DNA of 58,206 nt from Peribacillus frigoritolerans (lineage in GTDB: Bacteria; Bacillota; Bacilli; Bacillales; DSM-1321). Both the position numbers and the translations under genes were made by a program. The notes under the pieces were generated by a model. The model was not told the origin of the DNA, ran no database searches, and saw nothing but the letters and a program-made list of their open reading frames with translations. The stretch lies in assembly GCF_030676415.1 (NCBI RefSeq), contig NZ_JAUUTW010000032.1, forward strand, positions 1 through 58,206. Reading direction: 5' to 3'. Positions 46,990-56,344 of the stretch are shown in pieces; the first letter of the stretch is position 1, and each line of letters opens with the position of its first letter.

Positions 46990-47946
46990 TCATTCTTTCT
47001 CATCATCCTCGAAAATCAAATCTTGGCTGGTAAGCGTCAGTAAATCGGATTTTTCAAATGAATCCTCCAATAAAAGCCGCATTGCCTGAGCCCTAATTGA
47101 CTTTTCAAGTACATTGCGGATATAACGTCCGTTAGAAAATGAAATAGGTCCCCGGAATGAACGTAATATGATTAAATGTTCTCTTAATTTCCTTTCGGCA
47201 TCCCGATTCATTAGATACTCCTTTTCCTGCAGCATCCGATCGGCTATTTCCATTAACTGTTCAATCGTATAATCCGGAAAATCAACAACAAGCGGGAACC
47301 TGGAATGAAGGCCAGGATTAAGGCTGAGGAAATAATCCATTTCCCTTGAATATCCAGCCAGGATCAAAATGAATTCGTGCTGCCGATCCTCCATATGCTT
47401 GACAAGGGTATCTATGGCTTCTTTTCCAAAATCCTTTTCGCCGCCTCTTCCCAAAGAATAGGCTTCATCAATAAATAAGATTCCGCCAATGGCCTTTTTA
47501 ATTAAATCCCTTGTTTTTTGGGCAGTATGACCAATGTATTCCCCGACCAAATCTGCCCTCTCCGCTTCAATTAAATGGCCTTTTGAAAGTACATTCATTT
47601 TTTGAAACAACTTACCGATTAAACGCGCAACGGTTGTTTTCCCTGTTCCTGGATTTCCTTTAAACATCATATGCAGCGCTTGCCTGCCAGCCTTCAGCCC
47701 CTTTGCCTCACGTTGTTTATTGATGTAAATCCAGGCATATATCTCTTTTATCATCCGTTTCATTTCTTCCATTCCGACCAGCGATTTCAGTTCATCTTCA
47801 ATCTCTTTCAATGCCACATGCTGGTGGGGGATTTCCTGCACCAAAATTTCTTTTATCGGCAGATCCTTTTGTAGCGCTTTTCTGTTTTCCGCATTAAACA
47901 CAATATTGATTTGCCCGTTATTTTTCATACGGATCGGTTGTTCCAA
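46990..47946 (-). CDS. spoVK: Stage V sporulation protein K, AAA ATPase
   Basis: About 318 aa of the CbxX/CfqX AAA family. Walker A GNPGTGKTTV, Walker B GILFIDEAYSL, sensor and Arg-finger region LNPGLHSRFPLVVDFPDY. Close to B. subtilis SpoVK, needed for spore maturation. I place the start at TTG 47946: the Shine-Dalgarno GGAGAGGTGA ends five bases before, and the N-terminus then lines up with SpoVK. GTG at 47955 lies inside that site. Sigma-E control is expected from the family; no clear promoter was picked out. Confidence 0.94.
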   Translation of the reverse strand: MEQPIRMKNNGQINIVFNAENRKALQKDLPIKEILVQEIPHQHVALKEIEDELKSLVGMEEMKRMIKEIYAWIYINKQREAKGLKAGRQALHMMFKGNPGTGKTTVARLIGKLFQKMNVLSKGHLIEAERADLVGEYIGHTAQKTRDLIKKAIGGILFIDEAYSLGRGGEKDFGKEAIDTLVKHMEDRQHEFILILAGYSREMDYFLSLNPGLHSRFPLVVDFPDYTIEQLMEIADRMLQEKEYLMNRDAERKLREHLIILRSFRGPISFSNGRYIRNVLEKSIRAQAMRLLLEDSFEKSDLLTLTSQDLIFEDDEKE

Positions 47947-47951
47947 TGCAT

Positions 47952-48164
47952 TCACCTCTCCATCTTGGACCCTGACTCCAACACCACAATTTTCGATTTA
48001 TGATGGTCATAGGCATATGCTGCATAGCCAAAACTAACCCATCGGAAAATTCGTTTATTTTTTTTCGTGATTAAGCCCCATTCCCTTCCTGAAAAGCGAC
48101 TTATTCTGACAGGATTTTTTTCCTTGGAGGATTTGTTGCGACAAACTCCATTCCCGTTCACCAA
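47952..48164 (-). CDS. Possible small upstream reading frame of spoVK
   Basis: A 70-codon frame ends with TGA inside the spoVK ribosome binding site, as in translational coupling. The last 30 codons (WVSFGYAAYAYDHHKSKIVV) look protein-like, but no ribosome binding site or good start was found. In B. subtilis small genes (ymzC, ymzA) follow hfq here, but I see no similarity. Confidence 0.25.
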   Translation of the reverse strand: MVNGNGVCRNKSSKEKNPVRISRFSGREWGLITKKNKRIFRWVSFGYAAYAYDHHKSKIVVLESGSKMER

Positions 48165-48284
48165 TTTATTAGGGGTAATGTCATTTCCTGCGGTTTCCCG
48201 GAAAATAATCCGTCCCTTAATATATATTCAAATCAGGTACGTAAAATTATCGATTCTTTGAAAAAAGAACGGAGAAATGCATGA

Positions 48285-48323
48285 AAAAAAAAACAGGTCG
48301 CTATAAGCTAAACCTGTTTTTTA
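48285..48323 (-). terminator. hfq terminator
   Basis: AAAAAACAGGT / ACCTGTTTTTT stem just after hfq. Confidence 0.88.
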
Positions 48324-48338
48324 CATTCATATATATGA

Positions 48339-48572
48339 TTATTCCTTCACTTCGTAATCAATTTGAACATTACGTTGTGGAGCAAATGTGGAGATCGCAT
48401 GTTTATAGACTAATTGCTGTTTGCCCTCTGATTCAAATAAAACGGTAAAATTATCGAACCCTTTCACTTGTCCTCTAATCTGGAACCCGTTTAATAAAAA
48501 TACCGTTACATACGTACCATCTTTACGTAATTGATTAAGAAACTGATCTTGAATATTTACTGATTGTTTCAT
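48339..48572 (-). CDS. hfq: RNA chaperone Hfq
   Basis: 77 aa, usual length. Sm1 region with [20 protein letters not shown] and the Sm2 motif YKHAIST. Forms a hexamer that binds small RNAs. GAGGAC upstream. It begins 3 bp after miaA, so the two are co-transcribed as in most bacteria. Confidence 0.98.
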   Translation of the reverse strand: MKQSVNIQDQFLNQLRKDGTYVTVFLLNGFQIRGQVKGFDNFTVLFESEGKQQLVYKHAISTFAPQRNVQIDYEVKE

Positions 48573-48575
48573 GTA

Positions 48576-49559
48576 TTAGTCCTCCTCTTTTCTCTCTAAA
48601 TTTATGTATTCGCCTTCACTGAAAAGCTTTCCTGCTATAAATCCAGATATTTCATGTATTTTTTTTGGAAAGCCCTCGAGATCGGTCATATCAAACCAAA
48701 TTACATCCATTTTATTCCGAAACCAGGTCAATTGCCTTTTTGCATATCGACGGGAGTTTTGCTTTAATGTTTCAACTGCTTCATCCAATGAAGCCCTACC
48801 ATCAAAAAAATCATAGATTTCTTTATAGCCTATAGCCTGGATTGATTGGCAATCCCTCAAACCTTTTTCATAAAATGACTCCACCTCTTGAATCAGCCCT
48901 TCTTTTACCATGCCATCAACACGTTGATCGATGCGTTGATATAACTTTTCACGTTCCATTGTCAATCCAATGATGCACGTATCATATTTTAATTCTGTAG
49001 GCTGTTCATTCAGCTGCTCACTCATCGTTTTTCCAGTACAATGAAAAATCTCAAGTGCCCTGATCACCCTTCTTACATTATTAGGATGAATCCGATTCGC
49101 GCTTTCCGGGTCAACGCTGCGTAATTGTTCAAAAACAGGATCAATTCCTGACTCCCTTACCTGTTTTTCGAGTCCCTCCCTATAAACAGGGTCGGATGGT
49201 GCCTCCGAAAATTGATAATCATAAATGACCGATTGTATGTATAATCCTGTTCCACCAACGATAATGGGAAGTTTACCTCTGCTTTGGATATCCTCGATAC
49301 AAGCATTAGCCCGCTCCTGGAACTCTGCCGCACTAAATGGTTCATCAGGATCTTTAATATCAAGTAAATAATGAGGAATTCCTTCTGTTTCTTCCCTCTT
49401 GATTTTTGCAGTCCCAATATCCATCCCCTTATAAACCTGCATGGAGTCTCCGCTAATAATTTCACCATTAAATAACTTTGCCATCTCAATGCTCATCTTT
49501 GTCTTCCCAACAGCAGTCGGTCCAATGATAACGAGAAGTTTTCCTTTTTGTTGTTTCAC
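48576..49559 (-). CDS. miaA: tRNA dimethylallyltransferase MiaA
   Basis: 327 aa. P-loop GPTAVGKTKMSIEMA, ISGDSMQVYKGMDIGTAK, GGTGLYIQSVIYDY, and the C-terminal QAIGYKEIYDF and RRYAKRQLTWFRN. It transfers an isopentenyl group to A37 of tRNAs. GTG start at 49559 behind AAGGCAGTGAG. First gene of the miaA-hfq operon. Confidence 0.97.
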   Translation of the reverse strand: MKQQKGKLLVIIGPTAVGKTKMSIEMAKLFNGEIISGDSMQVYKGMDIGTAKIKREETEGIPHYLLDIKDPDEPFSAAEFQERANACIEDIQSRGKLPIIVGGTGLYIQSVIYDYQFSEAPSDPVYREGLEKQVRESGIDPVFEQLRSVDPESANRIHPNNVRRVIRALEIFHCTGKTMSEQLNEQPTELKYDTCIIGLTMEREKLYQRIDQRVDGMVKEGLIQEVESFYEKGLRDCQSIQAIGYKEIYDFFDGRASLDEAVETLKQNSRRYAKRQLTWFRNKMDVIWFDMTDLEGFPKKIHEISGFIAGKLFSEGEYINLERKEED

Positions 49560-49740
49560 AATCTCACTGCCTTAAATGATTTTTTCCCTATCTTATCATA
49601 ATCTCGATGAAAGCAGCTAAACATCTACCCATTATGTCCAATTCAGGTATTTTTATTCAACTTTTTTTACCCGTAATAATCGTCATCAATCCCCTTCTCC
49701 TGGTAGAAGGGGAAATAATCACGATAATAGAATCGTAAAA

Positions 49741-49784
49741 AGGGTATGATTCCTTCTGCATTTGAGGAATCATACCTTCTTATC
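49741..49784 (-). terminator. Terminator of the sensor kinase
   Basis: GGTATGATTCCT / AGGAATCATACC with a 10-base loop; on the minus strand followed by CTTTTT. Confidence 0.88.
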
Positions 49785-49809
49785 AATTGTGTTTCCTTTG
49801 GAATTCAAT

Positions 49810-51132
49810 TTAGCCCATTTTTCCATTTACGGGTACGATCATCGTAACGGTCGTTTCTTTTTCAGAGGATTGTACATGAATCTCTCCATCATATCTGTTC
49901 ACTAAGTCTTTAACGATGAATAATCCTTGTCCGCGAACTTTGCCCTTTTGTGCCTTTTTGGTTGAAAAACCGCTGGCGAATATATTGTCCAAATCTAATT
50001 CTGAAATCATGGGTCCGGTGTTCGTGACCATAAACGTATACTTTTCATCATCAGCTTTGCAGGCAATATTCATTCGGCGTTCTTGCTCTGGCAATTCAAT
50101 TGTTGCCTCAATAGCATTGTCGATAACATTTGATAATAATTTTATCAAATCGATTGTTTTGACCCGATTGAAGGATACGGGTGAAACATCAATCTCAATA
50201 TCGATGTTATAATTCTGGGCCGAGAGCCTTTTGGTCTCTAACAGGACAGATAAGCCCGGATGAATCACATGCAATTTCATTGATTCAATCGAATGCACTT
50301 CTTTTGAAAGACCGGTTAAATATTCGAGTGCTTTTGCGTTCTCCTCCAATTTAAGCAGTCCATGTACCACCTGAATATGATTGGAAAAATCATGCCTTAA
50401 TGAGCGGACTGAAGCAATGAGCGATTGAAATTCAGATTGATACGTATCTTCCGTATCCCCCACTTCACGTGTCAGTTCCTTTTGATACCATTTTTGAATG
50501 ACAAAAAAGGTAACCAGCAGCATGATAACAAATCCACCATTATAAGCAAGAATGGCAATGCTGCTTTTCAATACCTTGCCGTTAATGGCATTTATATCTT
50601 CTGCGCTCACATCAATGCCCAAAAAACCAATAATGGTGCCATCTTGATTTTTCATTGGCACTCCCACAGTCAAATACTCACCATATTCCGGATCTTCTAG
50701 AATCCCGGTAATAAAGTTATTGCCTTCATACGCCTGTTTGACCTGCTCCGGCGGAACAGTACATGCACCACCGATAGGAAAATCCCCTTTATGTTCTTTA
50801 GAAAACCCAGTAATCATGCACTTAGCTACTCTCGGATTATCAATTAAAATGGTATAAACATATAATGCTCCTATTTTTTCACGGGCATCCTCTAAGTAAG
50901 CTTTTATATCCATATAATCCCGGCTCTTTACTTGGTTATTGAGAAATCGCTGATAGGCCTCTATATCCATCGAGTCGGCAATAGATCTAGCAGCTACCAA
51001 GTTTTGATTAGCAACGGATTTTTGCACAGAATTTTTAATGCTTAAGTATGTTGAAAACATATTTAGAAGAATGAAAACAATCATTAAAAGAATGGTCAAA
51101 TAAAGAAATGCCCTTAACTTTTTATTTTTCAT
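49810..51132 (-). CDS. Sensor histidine kinase, DcuS/CitA-like, no partner
   Basis: 440 aa. Two membrane helices (about 8-30 and 193-213) enclose an extracellular Cache/PAS-like sensor of about 165 residues (RVAKCMITGF, YGEYLTVGVPMKNQDG, GFLGIDVSAED). The cytosolic part has the Spo0B-type phospho-acceptor LRHDFSNHIQVVHGLL and an ATPase domain (NVIDNAIEA, GQGLFIVKDLV). Members usually sense small carboxylates. No response regulator lies beside it, so the partner is elsewhere. Monocistronic. Confidence 0.9.
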   Translation of the reverse strand: MKNKKLRAFLYLTILLMIVFILLNMFSTYLSIKNSVQKSVANQNLVAARSIADSMDIEAYQRFLNNQVKSRDYMDIKAYLEDAREKIGALYVYTILIDNPRVAKCMITGFSKEHKGDFPIGGACTVPPEQVKQAYEGNNFITGILEDPEYGEYLTVGVPMKNQDGTIIGFLGIDVSAEDINAINGKVLKSSIAILAYNGGFVIMLLVTFFVIQKWYQKELTREVGDTEDTYQSEFQSLIASVRSLRHDFSNHIQVVHGLLKLEENAKALEYLTGLSKEVHSIESMKLHVIHPGLSVLLETKRLSAQNYNIDIEIDVSPVSFNRVKTIDLIKLLSNVIDNAIEATIELPEQERRMNIACKADDEKYTFMVTNTGPMISELDLDNIFASGFSTKKAQKGKVRGQGLFIVKDLVNRYDGEIHVQSSEKETTVTMIVPVNGKMG

Positions 51133-51640
51133 TGGGTTAAACTTACCTCATCTCTAGCAGCTAAAAGTTAACGAATATATTCTGAGTTTACTATATAAAT
51201 TGACAAAGAAATAGAGAAAAGTCTAATATCCTCTATAATCCCAGGCATATAATACTATAATTAATCAAGTAATTAACAGATTTCCCACTAATTTTCGGCC
51301 ATATAACTTTTTATATTTTAATCTATACTACTTCAACTATCATTTTTTTCCAATAAACCATTTCTTTTCATACAATTAATTATATCAGTATAATTCCATT
51401 CAGGAAAATGGAGAAAAATAGATAATACAGAGTTCGGTATGTTCGCTTCAAAAAAATAATTTTACCCTTTATATGAAAATATTACAAGAATCTGGAGGTT
51501 TTATCTGTAAAATCACACCATAATTCATATTTTTTATATTAATTTGTGCAAAATAGTGGGTCACCCCTCTTGCAATAGTCCATATTAACTAATTCCTCAA
51601 TACTGAAAACGCCATTTCAATGAGAAGATCTCCTGGATTA
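51133..51640. other. 500-bp AT-rich region without a gene
   Basis: Upstream region of the sensor kinase and downstream of the ABC permease. No frame with a ribosome binding site; no clear regulatory motif seen. Confidence 0.5.
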
Positions 51641-51680
51641 AAAAAATGGAATCAGAGCCTGATCCCCTGATTCCATTTAC
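51641..51680 (-). terminator. Terminator of the Bce-type operon
   Basis: AAATGGAATCAG / CTGATTCCATTT stem 14 bp after the permease stop; A and T runs on both sides. Confidence 0.88.
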
Positions 51681-51692
51681 ATATTATAAGTT

Positions 51693-53630
51693 TTATTTAA
51701 ACGAATTGATGACTGCCCGCTCATACATCTTTTTAGTTACTTGATAATAAAGCAGTTGAAAAAGAAAATACGTTGCGATGACCATAGCCGAATAGACAAA
51801 CAAATTGGATTCCAATAAATTGCTTAATGCCACGTAGGCGACTATGGCATGAATCATCCCTATCAGAAAAGGAGCGAAAAAGAGGATGCGTATTTCCGCA
51901 CTTAAAATTTGCCGTATTTCTTTTTTTGTCAGTCCCAATCGATGAAGGGCATGAATTTGGATTTTTTTATCTTCTAAATTTGTAAAAACTCGCAGATACA
52001 TCATACTCCCTTGGACGATAAAGAATAATAAACTGACAAACAAGCCGATAAAAAGAATCAACATGCTTCCCTGTTTCATCTCTTGATAAACCGGAGCTCT
52101 TGTTTGCAATTGATTATGGTCAGGATTATTAGACATTTTTTCTATTTTACTAGATATTTCCACTGATTGTTCCCAATCTTTAACTTCATACCCTCGTACT
52201 CTTACCATGTCTTTTAAAGGCACATCAGCAGTGATTTCATGGTACAGCTGATCATCGATCACCATCAGCGTCGTTGCTGCCTTTACGGGTGCGACTATGG
52301 ATTGGTTGCGCTGACCGGCCATTGTTACCTGTATGATTTGTTTTCCATAGTGAAGCTCCTTTTGTTCTCCCTTTTGGACGAATTGATAGTCCAGTCCCCC
52401 ATAAGGAAAAATGTATAACGCTTCTTTTCCAGATAGCTTTACCGGATCAATTTTTCGCAATGCAGCCGCATTGTTATAATCACTTTCCGAGACTAATAAT
52501 GACCTATTTTCATTGGATTCTCCCGTTCTCATATGGGGTAACATGTGGGTAATGGGCACACCTGTCATATTTACTTCGTAAAGGATTTTGAATCCATCTT
52601 CCTTTAATGCTTTCTCTACTGCGGATGGTTCAATAACGGAATAAATAGAAGCGTCATTTTCCACCCAGCCAATTGATTGCGGAATGTTATTCATCCCTTG
52701 CTTTTTTAAATCTGCACTGAACATGAAAAGTGTTCCTGCAGCTGTCAAAATCACGGCTGTAATGATCGAGGTCAAAAAGAATAACCTTGAATAGTCCTTA
52801 ATATTAAATATCAGGTTTGTTTGAGTAATTAAATTCGTTCCACCATATAAGCTTTTCTTCTTCCGGTAAAGCCTGCTGCAAAGAGCGACAATGCTTTGGC
52901 TGAATAAAAAATAGGTGCCGATCAGTACGAAGAATAAAATGGGCATTACTCGAGAAGAATTGTTCAACGACATCGTTCCTGTCAAATAATATGAAATGCT
53001 TAAGCAAACTGCTGATAATGCAATTAACCACTTTGAAACGAAAGGCGTCTTTTTTGGTTTTTGTTTATCTTTTAGTAAATCGACTACCTCTGCATTACCA
53101 ATGTGGAACAATGAAAGGAGCGATAATAGCTGAAATAGCAAAATGAAACCGACAATCGTATAAACAAAGGCCTCAGGGACAAAGACAAACGATATTGGTT
53201 GCTCTACAGCCAGTAACCATGAAACTGCCATTAAGAATAACTTTGAGAACAAAAAGCCCAAGCCTACCCCAATCAGGATAGATATGAGGGAAACCAACGT
53301 TTGCTCCAGGTAAATCAGTTTTCTAAGTTGGGATTTGGACATTCCAAGCAGTGTCAGCAGCCCAAACTCTTTTTTTCGCGGCTGTATAAATGCTGCATTC
53401 GAATAAGCGATAAAGAAAACTGAAAATATGATGATCACTATTTCAGCTGCAATGAGTCCCCTACTAATTAGCTGTCCCCCTGGGATATTCGCATGGACTA
53501 CATCAGGATGAAAGATAAATGATGCGTAAATAAAAAAGATTGAGACGGAAAGGACAATACTGAAAAAATAAGCTAGATAGCGTTGTGCATTTCCTTGAAT
53601 ATTTCTCTTAGCGAGAAGTCGGATGTTCAT
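51693..53630 (-). CDS. BceB-type ABC transporter permease
   Basis: 645 aa. Ten predicted helices, the FtsX-like domain at the N-terminus (AYSNAAFIQPRKKEFGLLTLLGMSKSQL) and a large extracellular domain of about 200 residues between helices 7 and 8 (from ADLKKQGMNN to QTRAPVYQEMK). This loop binds the peptide antibiotic in BceB relatives. Overlaps the ATPase gene by 23 bp. With the ATPase it removes and senses antibiotics such as bacitracin or lantibiotics; the exact ligand cannot be told. Confidence 0.93.
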   Translation of the reverse strand: MNIRLLAKRNIQGNAQRYLAYFFSIVLSVSIFFIYASFIFHPDVVHANIPGGQLISRGLIAAEIVIIIFSVFFIAYSNAAFIQPRKKEFGLLTLLGMSKSQLRKLIYLEQTLVSLISILIGVGLGFLFSKLFLMAVSWLLAVEQPISFVFVPEAFVYTIVGFILLFQLLSLLSLFHIGNAEVVDLLKDKQKPKKTPFVSKWLIALSAVCLSISYYLTGTMSLNNSSRVMPILFFVLIGTYFLFSQSIVALCSRLYRKKKSLYGGTNLITQTNLIFNIKDYSRLFFLTSIITAVILTAAGTLFMFSADLKKQGMNNIPQSIGWVENDASIYSVIEPSAVEKALKEDGFKILYEVNMTGVPITHMLPHMRTGESNENRSLLVSESDYNNAAALRKIDPVKLSGKEALYIFPYGGLDYQFVQKGEQKELHYGKQIIQVTMAGQRNQSIVAPVKAATTLMVIDDQLYHEITADVPLKDMVRVRGYEVKDWEQSVEISSKIEKMSNNPDHNQLQTRAPVYQEMKQGSMLILFIGLFVSLLFFIVQGSMMYLRVFTNLEDKKIQIHALHRLGLTKKEIRQILSAEIRILFFAPFLIGMIHAIVAYVALSNLLESNLFVYSAMVIATYFLFQLLYYQVTKKMYERAVINSFK

Positions 53631-54384
53631 GATAGACTCCTCCCAAAACGCTTAACGTATCTAAAATCCTTTGATGGAAGCTCTGTCTTTCCCCTCCGCT
53701 GTGAACCTCCGAAAAGAACTTTCCATCCTTTATGAATAGAATCCGGTCACAGAAGCTGGCGGCAGTCGGGTCATGAGTCACCATGAGGATGGTTGCTCCC
53801 TTTTTCTCCTGAAGTGTCTTGAGGGTATCCATTACCTGCTTGGCAGATTTGGAATCCAGATTACCAGTAGGTTCATCCGCTAAAATAATGGAAGGTTCAT
53901 GAATCATCGCTCTTGCACAAGCCGTTCGTTGCTGCTGACCTCCGGAAATTTCAAAAGTCCGCTTTTCTAAAATCCCTTCTATACCAAGAAGGTTCGCCAA
54001 CTGCTTTACCCTATTTTCCATTTCCTGCAGTTTATAATGATCTAACGCTAAAGGAAGGAGGATATTTTCGCGAACGGTAAGTGTATCAAGAAGGTTGAAG
54101 TCTTGAAAAACAAATCCAATTTCCCTCCTGCGAAACAATGCCAGATCCTGATTGTTTAATTCATTAGGATTTTGATCATTTAGAATGACTTTACCTGTGG
54201 TGGGCTTATCAATCGTGGCCATTAAGTTGAGCAGAGTGGTTTTCCCGCTGCCTGATGGACCCATCACTCCGACAAATTCCCCTTTCTGTACATTCATGGT
54301 GAAATTATGTAACGCTTTATGAAATAAATTCCCCTGTTTTTGAAAATAAGTTTTGGATAGTTGTTCCGCTTTTAAAATCGACAT
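53608..54384 (-). CDS. BceA-type ABC transporter ATPase
   Basis: 258 aa. Walker A MGPSGSGKTTLLNL, Q-loop FVFQDFNLLDTLTV, signature ISGGQQQRTACARAM, Walker B ILADEPTGNLD, and the His switch MVTHD. Typical of MacB/BceA exporters, with a longer C-terminal tail of about 30 residues (HSGGERQSFHQRILDTLSVL). ATG behind GGGAGGTATTCAGG. Confidence 0.94.
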   Translation of the reverse strand: MSILKAEQLSKTYFQKQGNLFHKALHNFTMNVQKGEFVGVMGPSGSGKTTLLNLMATIDKPTTGKVILNDQNPNELNNQDLALFRRREIGFVFQDFNLLDTLTVRENILLPLALDHYKLQEMENRVKQLANLLGIEGILEKRTFEISGGQQQRTACARAMIHEPSIILADEPTGNLDSKSAKQVMDTLKTLQEKKGATILMVTHDPTAASFCDRILFIKDGKFFSEVHSGGERQSFHQRILDTLSVLGGVYHEHPTSR

Positions 54385-54410
54385 CCTGAATACCTCCCTT
54401 TCTTACCGTA

Positions 54411-54484
54411 AGTATAATGAATAAAGCGGGAGGCTCCCATCGAAGTTTATTACATAATCGATTAACACCCTTACAATTCTGTCA
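54411..54484 (-). promoter_or_regulatory. BceR-type operator and promoter of the ABC genes
   Basis: Minus strand TGACA-GAAT-TGTAA at 54471-54484 is an exact match to the known BceR-family consensus TNACA-N4-TGTAA. It overlaps the stop codon of the kinase gene. A TATACT -10 is at 54411-54416 with no good -35 (TGGGAG), as expected for an activator-dependent promoter. Confidence 0.75.
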
Positions 54485-55543
54485 CCTTTCATGTAAGGTA
54501 TTTGTCTTAAAAAGAAATTCCACAGTAGTCCCTTCGGATACAGTCGATTGAATCGTTACGCCATGCCCAAGTCTGTTAACGATTTCCTTCACTAGATATA
54601 GTCCCATTCCGCTTGACTCTTGTTGGACTCGCCCGTTCTCTCCAGTAAAAAATGGATCAAACACTCTCTTTAGATCATGTGGAACAATTCCAATTCCCTG
54701 ATCTGTTATCCTAAGGAAAATCTCCGACTCTTTTTTAACAATGTTGAACGTTATGCTGTCATGCTTTTCCTGCCTTGAATACTTCAGTGCATTAAAGACC
54801 ACCTGACTAATGACGAAGTGGAGCCACTTACGATCCGAATGCACATATACATTCTCAAGCTCCGTTTCAAGCCTGGGATATATGAACCGATTAATGAACT
54901 GTTTCTTTTCCTCGTTAATCACTTGCTTGACTAGATTAATTAAGTCAACCCGCTCCGATTTTACATCCTCCGAAAAACGCTGCAGCCTTGCTCCATGTAA
55001 TATAATTTCCAGCCCTCTGCGAAATCGATCATTTTCTTCTTCTATCTCTTTAAGATAATCCTTCATCGGCTCATTCGAAAATGTCCTTTTGCCTTCTTGA
55101 ACCAGTAAGGAAATGACTGAAACAGGTGTTTTCATTTGATGAACCCATTGATGAATCAACAGCTCATATTGCTCCTTCTGTTTGATTTGTTCTTGTAATT
55201 GTCCAATTGTTACCTTGTTCATTTGTTGAAAAAGCTCCATCCACAACTTTTGTTCATTTGACAGGGGGTCCCTAAAAGCTTCAACATATTCAAACGACAA
55301 GCTCGGTTCTTGCTTCATCCTTGCTAATTGATTAAGAAAACGGTAGTGCCTTAAATAATCGCCCGCTAAAAATAGAAGCATCATAAACAACGCAAGAATA
55401 ATTAAATAGATGATATTTGAAGTCGATATATGATTCCCCGCTTCCAGAACAGCTAATGCATAAGCAATAATAAGCAGGCTCACCATTAGAACGGTATAAA
55501 ATATAAAATAAAGACGGTCTTTTATAAAGGATTTTAGCTTCAC
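54482..55543 (-). CDS. BceS-type intramembrane-sensing histidine kinase
   Basis: 353 aa. Two helices close together at the N-terminus (about 12-32 and 42-61) with almost no outside loop, so it cannot bind ligand alone and relies on the transporter. Phospho-acceptor His135 in HQWVHQMKTPVSVI, ATPase motifs VFNALKYS, DQGIGI and GMGLYLVKEIV. GTG start overlaps the regulator's stop (GTGA). Confidence 0.93.
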   Translation of the reverse strand: MKLKSFIKDRLYFIFYTVLMVSLLIIAYALAVLEAGNHISTSNIIYLIILALFMMLLFLAGDYLRHYRFLNQLARMKQEPSLSFEYVEAFRDPLSNEQKLWMELFQQMNKVTIGQLQEQIKQKEQYELLIHQWVHQMKTPVSVISLLVQEGKRTFSNEPMKDYLKEIEEENDRFRRGLEIILHGARLQRFSEDVKSERVDLINLVKQVINEEKKQFINRFIYPRLETELENVYVHSDRKWLHFVISQVVFNALKYSRQEKHDSITFNIVKKESEIFLRITDQGIGIVPHDLKRVFDPFFTGENGRVQQESSGMGLYLVKEIVNRLGHGVTIQSTVSEGTTVEFLFKTNTLHER

Positions 55544-56247
55544 TCTTCTTCACCTTGCACTACTTTTAGTCGATATCCTTTTCCCCTGCTGGTTGTTATG
55601 GCATGCTTGGCGCCAATATCCTCAAGTTTTCTCCGTACCCTTGTGACATTGACGGTCAATGTATTGTCATCAACAAATGAATCATCATTCCATAATGCTT
55701 CAAGTAAGTCTTCGCGCGAGACAATGGTGTCATACTGTCGGAGTAAACAACTCAATAATTTCAACTCATTTTGAGTTAACGTTACCTGATTGTCTTGATA
55801 TTCGATCATCGCTTTTTCCGTATAAAGCGTTAATCCATCTATTTCCTTTATTTGTTGGTGGAATGAAGATATTTCAGCATATTCACCATAAACCCTACGT
55901 AGGACACTCTTTATTTTCGCTAGTACCACTTCCAAATGAAACGGTTTTGTTAAATAATCATCTCCCCCATATTCAATGGCCATGACTTGGTTCATTTCAT
56001 CTGTCCTTGCAGAGATAAATATGATGGGAACCTTTGAAACCGTCCTTATTAGCCGGCACCAATGGAAACCATCATAATAGGGCAGATTAATATCCAATAA
56101 AACCAAATCTGGCTTTATCTCTTGGAACTCCGCAAAGACTTGGTCCAGTTGTTTCACTTCAAAAACCTCATACCCATACCTTTTTAAATAATTGACCAAG
56201 ATTCCAGCTATTTTGAAATCGTCTTCAATCAATAATATTTTATACAT
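55540..56247 (-). CDS. BceR-type OmpR-family response regulator
   Basis: 235 aa. Receiver with Asp9/Asp10 and phospho-acceptor Asp52 (LVLLDINLPYYDGF), Thr/Lys positions FISARTDE and YLTKPF, then an OmpR winged helix (LTQNELKLLSCLL, DNTLTVNVTRVRRKL). GAGGAGAAAAAG fixes the ATG at 56247 although the frame is open to 56328. It should bind the site at 54471 and switch on the ABC genes. Confidence 0.94.
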   Translation of the reverse strand: MYKILLIEDDFKIAGILVNYLKRYGYEVFEVKQLDQVFAEFQEIKPDLVLLDINLPYYDGFHWCRLIRTVSKVPIIFISARTDEMNQVMAIEYGGDDYLTKPFHLEVVLAKIKSVLRRVYGEYAEISSFHQQIKEIDGLTLYTEKAMIEYQDNQVTLTQNELKLLSCLLRQYDTIVSREDLLEALWNDDSFVDDNTLTVNVTRVRRKLEDIGAKHAITTSRGKGYRLKVVQGEEE

Positions 56248-56299
56248 CTTTTTCTCCTCATTAACATGACAATCCATTCTGACTTTTGAAATGACAATA

Positions 56300-56331
56300 A
56301 AAAACCTTGAATGGCATGAGCCAATCAAGGG
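56300..56331 (-). terminator. Terminator between the SUKH gene and the Bce module
   Basis: CCTTGA-a-TGGC / GCCA-a-TCAAGG, a near-perfect stem with a 4-base loop; on the minus strand followed by TTTTTTA. Confidence 0.88.
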
Positions 56332-56344
56332 GTTTCAAATAAAA

